This document shows positions 14,474 through 21,128 of a stretch of 21,128 nucleotides of DNA, piece by piece. How positions within the stretch are numbered: the first letter of the stretch is position 1; every line of letters begins with the position of its first letter. The notes beneath the pieces are model-generated. The model saw only the letters and a list, made by a program, of their open reading frames with translations. It searched no databases and was not told where the DNA came from. This stretch comes from Bacteroidales bacterium. GTDB lineage: Bacteria; Bacteroidota; Bacteroidia; Bacteroidales; JAOZVK01. Location: assembly GCA_029938185.1 (NCBI GenBank), contig JAOZVK010000036.1, forward strand, positions 1 through 21,128, written 5' to 3'. Made by a program: the position numbers and the translations under genes.

Positions 14474-14984
14474 TATTAAAACAAATTCTCAGCTTAGGGA
14501 TTTTATAAAAGCAGAGTGCTCTGATGAAGGAATATGTGTTGAGATAGATAATAAAATCGCAAAAAATGAATACTTGGTTATAAAAGTTGATGATTTTTAC
14601 AATAGCCTTGGTTTAGAGTATACACCAGCATCACCTGATTGTTTAATTTTAATTAAATGCAAGAATAAAGGTTATGCGTTAGCAATTGTTGAATTGAAAA
14701 ATATTAATAAGTCAAGCAGGCTTGACATTAAAAATATGACAGAGAAGTTCAAAACTTGTTTTGATGATTTCATGAGTAGCCGTTTTAATGAATATTTTGA
14801 CCAGAACTATCAACGAATTCAATTGTTTTTTATTTCAAAGATTAATATTCATTCAAGTAGCAAAGACCCTTCAAGAGGTTTAAGATTAGAAGCATTAATG
14901 AATAAGCGATTTAGGTTTAGAAATAAAAGTTATATGATTAGACCGTATAATCCGACACCTTTAATTAAAGCTTGTTACAATTGA
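14460..14984 (+). CDS. PD-(D/E)xK nuclease-like protein, partner of the ATPase
   Basis: This 174-residue protein is not one I can name. Its centre has the layout of a restriction-endonuclease-like core: SPDCLILI with Asp60, a short turn, then YALAIVELKN with Glu78-x-Lys80. An N-terminal acidic helix (about 11-23) and a following helix-strand (ending RIQLFFISKI) complete the alpha-beta-beta-beta-alpha-beta order. The tail is basic (MNKRFRFRNKSYMIRPYNP), compatible with nucleic acid binding. The ATG at 14460 lies inside the end of the ATPase gene; a TTG at 14442 would add six residues but is less likely. The family call rests on spacing of three residues only, so nuclease activity is a hypothesis. 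Confidence 0.7.
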   Translation: MLLNNIKTNSQLRDFIKAECSDEGICVEIDNKIAKNEYLVIKVDDFYNSLGLEYTPASPDCLILIKCKNKGYALAIVELKNINKSSRLDIKNMTEKFKTCFDDFMSSRFNEYFDQNYQRIQLFFISKINIHSSSKDPSRGLRLEALMNKRFRFRNKSYMIRPYNPTPLIKACYN

Positions 14985-15001
14985 TTAGTAAAACTATTTA
15001 G

Positions 15002-15011
15002 GCGTAAGCAA
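15002..15011 (+). repeat. Isolated GCGTAAGCAA core
   Basis: An exact copy of the 10-base core shared by R1 and R2, here without the rest of either repeat, 17 bases after the nuclease-like gene's stop and 7 bases before a terminator hairpin. Confidence 0.6.
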
Positions 15012-15018
15012 CGTAAAA

Positions 15019-15040
15019 AGGCTTAAAAAGCCTATTTTAT
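15019..15040 (+). terminator. Probable terminator of the ATPase/nuclease-like operon
   Basis: AGGCTT (15019-15024), loop AAA, AAGCCT (15028-15033), then ATTTTAT. It lies 34 bases after the stop of the second gene and before the next gene's ATG at 15068. It separates the two-gene module from the exported-protein genes. Confidence 0.5.
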
Positions 15041-15067
15041 ATTTAAAATAACTAAACTCTTTAAATA

Positions 15068-15649
15068 ATGAAACAAATTATAATTTTATCATTAATTATC
15101 ACAGTATTTTTTTCAGATGATATTTTTTCTCAAAAGAAAAAAAAATTAAGCCCTGGAAGAAAACAAGCAATTGATAGTCTTGCACTTGAAAAAGTTAGAG
15201 ATTTAAGCAAATATATTAGCATTATTGGTAATAAAGCTACTCATTGGTCAGAAGCCAATAGGGTTATTGAAAGTGCTTTGGAACTTTTTATGAAAGGTAG
15301 CGAAATGGGTGTATCGTCCTTATACGTAAATGCTATAAAATACTATCCAATAAAAAAATATCTCGAAAGATTATCAAGACTAAATTATGACAAGGTAACA
15401 ATAAAATGGTTTAAAATACAATACATATCCGATTTGGTGCGACAACCTGACGGTAAATATGTTGGAGTAATTACTATTTTTCAAAAATTTGAAGGTACAA
15501 CCAAAGATGGCTCGAAGTATGTCGATATTACCCAAAAAGATATAACAATATATGTTGAAAGAAAAAAGACTCAAATTGATGGTATCTCAATAGGTTTTTG
15601 GGACGTACTTTTGGGTGATATAAGAGTTGCTGAAACCAAAAAAAAGTAA
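15068..15649 (+). CDS. Exported protein of unknown function
   Basis: This 193-residue protein has a signal peptide (MKQIIILSLIITVFFSDDIF, cleavage near FSQ). The mature part begins with a lysine patch, then a helical segment (VRDLSKYISIIGNKATHWSE), ANRVIESALELFMKGSEMGV, and YYPIKKYLERLSRLNYDKV, followed by alternating strands (KYVGVITIFQKFEGTTKDGS and KDITIYVERKK). The helix-then-sheet order, ending GFWDVLLGDIRV, would fit an NTF2/cystatin-like fold, but this is inference. The segment IESALELF...IKKYLERLSRLNYDKV resembles the C-terminal domain of the lipoprotein at 12115-12789 and the N-terminus of the leucine-rich repeat protein. The stop is followed by GGTATACTTTAA, leading into an R3 repeat. 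Confidence 0.72.
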   Translation: MKQIIILSLIITVFFSDDIFSQKKKKLSPGRKQAIDSLALEKVRDLSKYISIIGNKATHWSEANRVIESALELFMKGSEMGVSSLYVNAIKYYPIKKYLERLSRLNYDKVTIKWFKIQYISDLVRQPDGKYVGVITIFQKFEGTTKDGSKYVDITQKDITIYVERKKTQIDGISIGFWDVLLGDIRVAETKKK

Positions 15650-15655
15650 GGTATA

Positions 15656-15694
15656 CTTTAAATGGTTCAATTATTCAATGATACAATGGTACAA
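15656..15694. repeat. R3 repeat (TTCAATGG family)
   Basis: ATGGTTCAATTATTCAATGA, then TACAATGGTACAAT, sharing 26 consecutive bases with the copy at 10697-10722. Confidence 0.65.
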
Positions 15695-15764
15695 TAATTT
15701 GATTAATAATTGATAACAGTTTATTAATCTTAAACCTATTTAATAATAAACAAATATAACAATT

Positions 15765-16601
15765 GTGAACAAAATAATTATTATTTTAGCATTGATATTC
15801 GCTAATGAAATATATGCATATAGTCAAACAATTAAAAACAACGGAGTTACTGAAGATGAAAGTGAATTATATGCTTCAACAAAACAGATAAACCAGTTTT
15901 TTAGACGTTTCAATGGTGAAGAAGATTTATATGGCGAGAAGTATTACCAAAAAGATAGTTTGTACAGAAATATTAATTTACGAAAAAGATATTTATCAAA
16001 CTTATTTGACAATAAAAGCGAAAAAATAGAAGATTCTACCAAAAAATCATTTATTAAGTATATAACAAAAAAAAAAGAACCGTTATTTCTTGATTTTTAT
16101 TCCAAAAATTGGATTGCCGAAGTTTCTACAAAATTTAAATATAAAGGAAAAAAAGTAGATATATTAATTTATTTCAAAATAGAAAAGCAAAAAAAAGGCT
16201 ATAAATGGATTATTACAAATGTATATTCAAATAGTTTTGATAAAATGTTTTTTAAGAACGACGAAGGTAATAGTAAATTTTTGCACCCGATGAGTCACGA
16301 ACTAGACTTTATGAATATCAATAAAATATTCAGAGACAAAAAATATATTGAATATTATACAGTAAAAGGCTATAAACCCGATTATTTAACCCTCTTCTTA
16401 TTTGAATTAAAAAAATCAAACCTAAAATTCGTAACAATTACTAAAGTCAAATTTCATATTTTTCAAATTAAAAATTGGTATTTCGAAATTTATCAATATA
16501 ATAGAAAAGGATATAATAGTGGTTGGTTAATATCAAATATATTTAGAATTGAAGAAACTGAAAAAACAAAACTTATCAAACTTATTAGTCATGACAAATA
16601 G
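15765..16601 (+). CDS. Exported protein of unknown function, Bacteroides-type two-domain family
   Basis: This 278-residue protein starts at a GTG (15765); no in-frame ATG gives a signal peptide. Residues 1-21 are a signal peptide (IIIILALIFANEIYAYSQ). The mature chain opens with QINQFFRRFNGEEDLYG and a DSLYRN segment, then PLFLDFYSKNWIAEVSTKF and a strand pair leading to KWIITNVY, then a second block with FLHPMSHELDFMNINKIF. I have the impression that proteins with these motifs recur in Bacteroidales as hypothetical secreted proteins, but cannot name the family. The first half could be an NTF2-like fold. It overlaps the start of the leucine-rich repeat gene by 11 bases (ATG at 16591), suggesting coupled translation and a joint role. 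Confidence 0.75.
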   Translation: MNKIIIILALIFANEIYAYSQTIKNNGVTEDESELYASTKQINQFFRRFNGEEDLYGEKYYQKDSLYRNINLRKRYLSNLFDNKSEKIEDSTKKSFIKYITKKKEPLFLDFYSKNWIAEVSTKFKYKGKKVDILIYFKIEKQKKGYKWIITNVYSNSFDKMFFKNDEGNSKFLHPMSHELDFMNINKIFRDKKYIEYYTVKGYKPDYLTLFLFELKKSNLKFVTITKVKFHIFQIKNWYFEIYQYNRKGYNSGWLISNIFRIEETEKTKLIKLISHDK

Positions 16602-19098
16602 ATTATTGCTTAAATTTTTTCCAATAATAATATTACTTTTTACTTTTTTAGAAACAGTAAATTCACAAGAAGTATCACCTAAAAAAATTGAGAGTCTAAA
16701 AAAAGAAGCCAAACAATTGGTTAAATTTTTTGAAGGCACTCTCAATGATTTGGGAACAGATTATACATCTGTAAAAGAAAAGCAAACTATTATTAATGAG
16801 AGTTATCTCAAAATATTTAGAGACAGTGATGTTCAAATTGAAGACGATTTAGACGAAAATAGAGAAGTTGTTTTAAACAAAGATGTTCAAGCATACTTGC
16901 AAGATATTGAGTTTTTTTTCAAAAAAGTTGAATTTGAATATACAATAAAAGAAGTGAGTCATGCTGTTAAAGCTGATGGAAGTTTGTTTTTTAAAGTTAC
17001 AACTATCAGGTATCTTAAAGGCTTATCTCTTGAAAACGACACTGTTAATTCAAATATTGATAGGTATATAGAAATTGATTTTGATGAAGAAAATCAACAA
17101 CTAAAAATTGTAAGTATTTATACTACAAAACTTAATGAAGCAGAAGAACTTCATAAATGGTGGAAAGAATTATCTCCATCTTGGAAAAGAGTATTTAATT
17201 CATATGTATCTATAAAAGACTCAATTACATTAGCTCAAATAAAAAAAATAATACGTATTAAAGAATTAGATGTTTCGGGAAATCATGAAATAAGAGACTT
17301 ATTACCTCTGGCAAAATTATCAAGACTAAAAAAAATAAAGATAAATAATACTTCGATAAGTAGTTTAGAACCAATAAGAAATCTTACAAAATTGGAAGTA
17401 TTGCAATGTGCTAATACTGATATTAGTTCTCTTTCGCCTTTAAAATATTCAATGAATTTGCGTGTGATTATATGCAATGATACAAAAATTGATAATATAG
17501 ATTATTTAAGAAATTTTGAGAAAATTGAAAAACTGCATTTAAATAATACGCCTGTTTCTGATATTGAAGCATTATCGGAGCTTAAAAAATTAAGAGATTT
17601 ACGAATTAATAATACTCCAATTGATGATTTAAAACCATTAGAAAAGCTTTTAAATCTTAAAAATTTGATTTGTTCAAACTCTCAAATAAATAATATTAAA
17701 CCTTTGAGTAATATTAAAAAACTTGAATATTTGAATATTCAAAATACTGCTATAAATGATTTAAGCCCATTGAAAAATCTTAAAAACTTAAATACAATTT
17801 ATTGTGAAAATACAAATATCAATAATCTGAATGTAATAAAATCGTTGTCGGGACTAAAAAAAATATATTGCGATAATACTAAGATAAGTAAAACGCATGC
17901 TAATGAATATATGCAAAAATATCCCTCAATACTAATAATTTATGAATCTACTCAACTACAAAATTGGTGGACAAAACTATCTGATGAATGGAAAAAATCA
18001 ATAAATAATCATATTAAAATTGGTAAAAATCCATCGAAAGAAAAATTACACAAAGTACTTGGTATAACCAAATTAGATATTTCAAACAATAAAAATATTA
18101 AAAACCTTGAGCCTGTAAAAATATTGATAAATATAATTAGTATTAAATGTCAAAACACATCGGTTTCAAACTTATCGCCAATAAAAGAATTAAATCAATT
18201 ACAATATCTTGATTGTAGCAATACAATGGTTTTTAGTTTAGCACCATTATCTAACTTAATTAATTTAGAAATTTTAGATTGTTCAAATACACCTATTAGT
18301 AATATTGTATCGTTAAAAAAACTAAACAATTTAGAGTTTATTAATTGTGAAAATACTAAAATAAGCTCTTTAAATTCGTTGATTAAACATAACGATTTAA
18401 AAAAACTCTATTGCGACAACACCAAAATTACATACGAGATTGTAAAAAAATTTAAAACTAAAAATAAGCATACTATTGTAATTTATCAAACAAAATATTT
18501 GAAAAATTGGTGGACAAAATTACCAAGTGCTTGGAAAAATGTTTTTATTCAAAAAGAAAAAATTAGTAAAAATCCAAAAAAAGAGGAGCTACAAAAACTT
18601 GCAGAGATTAGCAAACTCGAAATAGTTTCTAATGACAATATTGCTGATTTGAAAGCTTTGAATGTATTGAAAGAATTAAAATCACTCAAAGTTAGTGACC
18701 TGAGAGTGAAAGACTTAAACCCATTGAAAGAACTAAAAGAACTAAAAGAGTTAGACTGTTCAAAAAATCCAATAACAGATATCGAACCATTGAAATATAT
18801 GCTTAATTTAACAAAATTAAATATAGAAAATACTCAAATCAAAAATTTAGAACATATTACACAGTTAGTTAATCTTGAGTTTTTAAATGTATCTGGAACT
18901 AAAATAAGAAATCTAAAACCAATTTCAACCTTATCTAATCTTAAAACTCTCTACTGCTATAGCACCTCAATACGTAGTCTTGGTCCGATATACGAACTAA
19001 AAAAACTTAGAATGTTAAAATGTTATAATACAAAACTTTTTGAGTTTATTGTTAATAAATACAAAAGTGCTAATCCTGAGTGTGAAGTTGTTAATTAA
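16591..19098 (+). CDS. Exported leucine-rich repeat protein with three WW-capped modules
   Basis: This 835-residue protein has a signal peptide (LLLKFFPIIILLFTFLETVN, cleavage near NSQ). I start it at ATG 16591, overlapping the upstream gene; a start at 16549 is possible but puts 14 charged residues before the hydrophobic stretch. Residues 25-180 are an N-terminal domain resembling the protein at 15068-15649. The rest is three modules, each opening with a cap of the form L-x-x-WW-x-x-L-S-x-x-WK (Trp pairs at 190, 459 and 640) followed by 22-residue SDS22/internalin-like repeats of the form LxxLxxLxxLxCxNTxIxxLxPL. The cap-to-cap distances are 269 and 181 residues, so repeats have been gained or lost. 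No C-terminal sorting or anchor domain is seen. It probably binds protein outside the cytoplasm. Confidence 0.85.
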   Translation: MTNRLLLKFFPIIILLFTFLETVNSQEVSPKKIESLKKEAKQLVKFFEGTLNDLGTDYTSVKEKQTIINESYLKIFRDSDVQIEDDLDENREVVLNKDVQAYLQDIEFFFKKVEFEYTIKEVSHAVKADGSLFFKVTTIRYLKGLSLENDTVNSNIDRYIEIDFDEENQQLKIVSIYTTKLNEAEELHKWWKELSPSWKRVFNSYVSIKDSITLAQIKKIIRIKELDVSGNHEIRDLLPLAKLSRLKKIKINNTSISSLEPIRNLTKLEVLQCANTDISSLSPLKYSMNLRVIICNDTKIDNIDYLRNFEKIEKLHLNNTPVSDIEALSELKKLRDLRINNTPIDDLKPLEKLLNLKNLICSNSQINNIKPLSNIKKLEYLNIQNTAINDLSPLKNLKNLNTIYCENTNINNLNVIKSLSGLKKIYCDNTKISKTHANEYMQKYPSILIIYESTQLQNWWTKLSDEWKKSINNHIKIGKNPSKEKLHKVLGITKLDISNNKNIKNLEPVKILINIISIKCQNTSVSNLSPIKELNQLQYLDCSNTMVFSLAPLSNLINLEILDCSNTPISNIVSLKKLNNLEFINCENTKISSLNSLIKHNDLKKLYCDNTKITYEIVKKFKTKNKHTIVIYQTKYLKNWWTKLPSAWKNVFIQKEKISKNPKKEELQKLAEISKLEIVSNDNIADLKALNVLKELKSLKVSDLRVKDLNPLKELKELKELDCSKNPITDIEPLKYMLNLTKLNIENTQIKNLEHITQLVNLEFLNVSGTKIRNLKPISTLSNLKTLYCYSTSIRSLGPIYELKKLRMLKCYNTKLFEFIVNKYKSANPECEVVN

Positions 19099-19164
19099 GG
19101 TATAGAAACGTAGAAAATTTATGAATTATTCAGGTTTGTAATCAAATAATAATGTAATTATAAA

Positions 19165-19851
19165 ATGAAAAACAAAATTATTATCGCAATTGATGGACAT
19201 TCATCATGCGGAAAAAGTACGGTAGCAAAAGCTATTGCAAAAGAATTGGGATATATTTATATTGATAGTGGTGCAATGTATAGAGCAATTACACTATTTG
19301 CAATGCGACACAAGCTAATCATAAACAACAAAGTAGAAACAAAAAAATTAGAAGAATTAATAGATAATATAGAAATTTCTTTTAAATATAACAACGGATT
19401 GCTAAAATATGAAACTTACTTAAATAACGAAAACATCGAAACCGAAATTAGAAAAATTGATGTTTCAGAAAATGTAAGTTACATAAGTGAGCTAAAATTT
19501 GTTAGGGAATTACTTGTGAAATTACAACAAGATTTAGGCAAAAACAAAGGTATTGTTATGGACGGCAGAGATATTGGAACGGTTGTTTTTCCGAGTGCCG
19601 AATTAAAAATATTTATGACTGCCGATAGTAAAATTCGAGCACAAAGAAGATATAAAGAATTAATAGAAAAAGGCGATAATGTAAATTTTGAAGAAATATT
19701 GAACAATGTAGAAAAACGCGATTATATTGACCAAAATAGAAAAGAAAGCCCACTAAAAAAAGCCAAAGATGCTTTATTATTAGATAATAGTAATTTAAAT
19801 CACAAGGAACAATTAGATTGGATATTGAAAAAAATTGACAGTTTGGTCTAA
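19165..19851 (+). CDS. cmk: Cytidylate (CMP/dCMP) kinase
   Basis: This 228-residue enzyme phosphorylates CMP and dCMP with ATP in pyrimidine nucleotide salvage and turnover. The P-loop is GHSSCGKST (Gly11 to Thr19), followed by the family segment YIDSGAMYRA. The CMP-binding insert (about 60-110) is of the long bacterial form, and VMDGRDIGTVVFPSAELKIF with the lid RAQRRYKELIEKG matches the family, including the catalytic arginines. Length is normal. The stop codon TAA (19849-19851) is the first three bases of a TAAGGTCTTC repeat. It stands 66 bases after the leucine-rich repeat gene but need not share its transcript. Confidence 0.96.
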   Translation: MKNKIIIAIDGHSSCGKSTVAKAIAKELGYIYIDSGAMYRAITLFAMRHKLIINNKVETKKLEELIDNIEISFKYNNGLLKYETYLNNENIETEIRKIDVSENVSYISELKFVRELLVKLQQDLGKNKGIVMDGRDIGTVVFPSAELKIFMTADSKIRAQRRYKELIEKGDNVNFEEILNNVEKRDYIDQNRKESPLKKAKDALLLDNSNLNHKEQLDWILKKIDSLV

Positions 19852-20042
19852 GGTCTTCAATCTATTTTAATTTGTGTTGTGGTTTGAAACATGTTACATA
19901 TTCTTACTAATGCGTCATATGTAGTTTTAAATTACGATGAAAATCAATAACATAACCGCCTACTGTCGGCGTGGCATTGAAGCCACACCGACAGTTTTAA
20001 ACAGGCAATATGCAACAAACCAGTACAATCTATTTTAATTTG
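19849..20042 (+). mobile_element. R1 repeat copy interrupted by a small insert with 17-bp direct repeats
   Basis: An R1 copy starts TAAGGTCTTC on the cmk stop codon and continues CAATCTATTTTAATTTG (19858-19874). The same 17 bases recur exactly at 20026-20042, where they continue CTTAGGTATTCG, matching the R1 order. Between them are 151 bases (19875-20025) with subterminal inverted TGGTTTG (19880-19886) and CAAACCA (20015-20021). This is what an insertion with a target duplication, or a template-slippage event, would leave. Bases 19880-19908 match 931-959 in inverse orientation at 27 of 29 positions, so the insert's left end exists elsewhere in the window. Confidence 0.6.
19962..19995. other. 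G+C-rich stem-loop inside the insert
   Basis: ACTGTCGGCGTGGC (19962-19975) pairs with GCCACACCGACAGT (19982-19995) over a six-base loop ATTGAA, with 13 of 14 pairs formed. It is strikingly G+C-rich for this DNA and is followed by TTTTAAAC, so it may act as a terminator for cmk or as a structural part of the mobile insert. Confidence 0.6.
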
Positions 20043-20074
20043 CTTAGGTATTCGTTCAATATTTCAACAATAAA

Positions 20075-20106
20075 AAAAAGCTATCTTATTTAAAAGATAG
20101 CTTTTT
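20075..20106 (-). terminator. Intrinsic terminator of tRNA-Pro
   Basis: A perfect 13-bp stem, AAAAAGCTATCTT with AAGATAGCTTTTT, encloses a six-base loop. On the minus strand it ends in a run of eight T residues, 11 bases after the tRNA 3' end. The A/T flanks would let it work in both directions. Confidence 0.85.
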
Positions 20107-20117
20107 AATTTTAAACG

Positions 20118-20192
20118 TCGGGGTGGCAAGATTCGAACTTGCGACCTCCTGCTCCCAAAGCAGGCGCGCTAACCGGGCTACGCTACACCCCG
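20118..20192 (-). tRNA. tRNA-Pro (anticodon UGG)
   Basis: The minus strand folds into a standard cloverleaf: acceptor stem CGGGGTG with CACCCCG and discriminator A, a D arm GTAGCCCGGTTAGC, an anticodon arm CCTGC-TTTGGGA-GCAGG with anticodon TGG, and a T arm GCAAG-TTCGAAT-CTTGC. The 3' CCA is not encoded and must be added. UGG is the proline anticodon able to read most or all CCN codons. A strong terminator follows immediately. Confidence 0.96.
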
Positions 20193-20344
20193 TGGTTTTA
20201 AAGCTTTGCAAATGTAAGAGGTCTTATTTTATATTCCAAATATTTTTCAATAATATTTTAATTATTTTTTTAATAAATTTATAAAATACTGATTAATAAT
20301 TATTAAAAAATAACTTTTAAATTTATTTTTTGTAAGATATTTAT

Positions 20345-20438
20345 AAGTAATTAACAATGAACAATGGATAATTAACAATTTTGCTTACGCGTGATAAACA
20401 GCATAATAAAAATAAAAAAAGTGTTGTTTTTATATATC
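20345..20438 (-). repeat. R2 repeat, inverted copy d
   Basis: Read on the minus strand: AACAACACTTTTTTTATTTT, CTGTTTATCACGCGTAAGCA (core at 20381-20390) and TTAATTATCCATTGTTCATT, close to the copy at 10724-10806. The rest of the gap 20193-20494 is A+T-rich with nothing I can name. Confidence 0.75.
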
Positions 20439-20494
20439 GACCTACTTATAAGTGTAAACCAATTCGTAATTTATAATTCGTCATTTCCTTATCA

Positions 20495-20968
20495 TCAGTA
20501 TTCAATTTTGTTTTCTTTTTCAGTCCAGTTATTAAAAGCCACAATAGCTTTATCTCTCATAATCTGTATAGTAGGTATTTTTCTTTTGTCAATATTTTTT
20601 CCAATTTCTTGATATATAAATGAATCATCGAAGCCAACTTTTTTTGCGTCATTTTTAGTATTAGCATAAAAAATTTTATCTATCCGAGCCCAATATATTG
20701 CACCAAGACACATAGGACATGGTTCGCACGAAGTATATATTTCGCAAGCTGACAAATCAAAAGTGTTTAATTTTTTTGAAGCCATTCTAATTGCATTTAC
20801 TTCGGCGTGTGCTGTTGGGTCATTGTGTAAAGTTACAGAATTTGATGCTTTTGATATTATTTTTCCATCTTTAACAATTACAGCTCCAAATGGTCCTCCA
20901 TTATTATTTACACTTTCAATTGACATATCAATTGCACTTTTCATAAATTTTTCAATATTTTCTTTCAT
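20495..20968 (-). CDS. guaD: Guanine deaminase (cytidine-deaminase fold)
   Basis: This 157-residue enzyme would deaminate guanine to xanthine in purine salvage or nitrogen recovery. The zinc site is complete: HAEVNAI (His54, proton-relay Glu56) and EPCPMC (Cys84, Cys87). The surrounding sequence, NGGPFGAVIVKDG, NDPTAHAEV, LGAIYWARI and VGFDDSFIYQEI, matches the GuaD type more closely than the tRNA-adenosine deaminase TadA. Length agrees with Bacillus subtilis GuaD. I use ATG 20968; a TTG at 20986 would add six lysine-rich residues. No purine operon neighbours are seen. Confidence 0.87.
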   Translation of the reverse strand: MKENIEKFMKSAIDMSIESVNNNGGPFGAVIVKDGKIISKASNSVTLHNDPTAHAEVNAIRMASKKLNTFDLSACEIYTSCEPCPMCLGAIYWARIDKIFYANTKNDAKKVGFDDSFIYQEIGKNIDKRKIPTIQIMRDKAIVAFNNWTEKENKIEY

Positions 20969-21074
20969 TTTTATTTTTTTTAGCAATTCTTAATTTTTTT
21001 TATAATTATTTTTAAAGTTTTAATTTTCAACAATTAGACTGTCCATAAAGTCCGTTTTCTATTATGATTACACT

Positions 21075-21128
21075 TTCAATGGTTCAATGGTTCAATGGTT
21101 CAATGGTTCAATGGTTCAATGGTTCAAT
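21075..21128. repeat. Tandem TTCAATGG repeat (6.75 units, cut by window end)
   Basis: Perfect 8-base units TTCAATGG run from 21075 to the last base of the window, so the true length is unknown. The flank (TTACACTTTCAATGG) matches the R3 copy at 10691. Tandem units like this can change number by slippage. Confidence 0.95.

Noticed and set aside
20391..20612. 73-residue hydrophobic frame opposite guanine deaminase
   Set aside because: It lies antisense to a clearly conserved gene and in a repeat; no family features.
21075..21128. Replication origin iterons
   Set aside because: Eight-base units without DnaA boxes, an initiator gene or an A+T melting region distinct from the background; the unit belongs to a dispersed repeat family.

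Overview
The window looks like chromosomal DNA of a Bacteroidota bacterium. The base composition is very A+T rich. Start codons lack Shine-Dalgarno sequences. Several intergenic regions carry boxes of the Bacteroidota -7 form TAnnTTTG. The gene families also fit this phylum: an SdiA-regulated lipoprotein, a secreted cyclophilin, an ABCG-type transporter with an N-terminal TerB-like domain, and secreted leucine-rich repeat proteins. I cannot name a genus.

Layout, left to right. A MntA/HepT toxin-antitoxin pair (148-772) is followed by a gene-poor stretch with a coding remnant and nested inverted repeats (773-1192). A 1036-residue ABC transporter lies on the minus strand (1193-4303) and is separated from the next genes by a 240-bp foldback element. 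Then come a secreted peptidyl-prolyl isomerase, pheS, and a class II terpene (squalene-hopene type) cyclase on the plus strand. On the minus strand are an adenylate cyclase fused to an HD phosphohydrolase domain and an SdiA-regulated lipoprotein. A coiled-coil lipoprotein (12115-12789) comes next, followed by a tightly coupled pair of a P-loop ATPase and a small PD-(D/E)xK-like protein (13028-14984). Three exported proteins follow, ending in a leucine-rich repeat protein with three copies of a WW-containing capping module. The window closes with cmk, tRNA-Pro(UGG) and a guanine deaminase.

Housekeeping genes (pheS, cmk, tRNA-Pro, guanine deaminase) are interleaved with accessory genes. Almost every intergenic gap carries members of dispersed repeat families: R1 (ends with TAAGGTCTTCGACC), R2 (about 85 bp, contains GCGTAAGCAA) and R3 (based on TTCAATGG). 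A 10-base core, GCGTAAGCAA or its complement, occurs seven times exactly and twice with one change, always between genes. One R1 copy downstream of cmk is interrupted by a 151-bp insert flanked by a 17-bp exact direct repeat. The R1 unit starts on the stop codon of three genes.

The best candidate for an undescribed system is the overlapping ATPase/nuclease-like pair, which has the form of a two-gene defence module. Second is the cyclase-HD fusion, which could make and destroy a cyclic nucleotide in one protein. Third is the cluster of exported proteins at 12115-19098, at least three of which appear to share a weakly conserved N-terminal domain.
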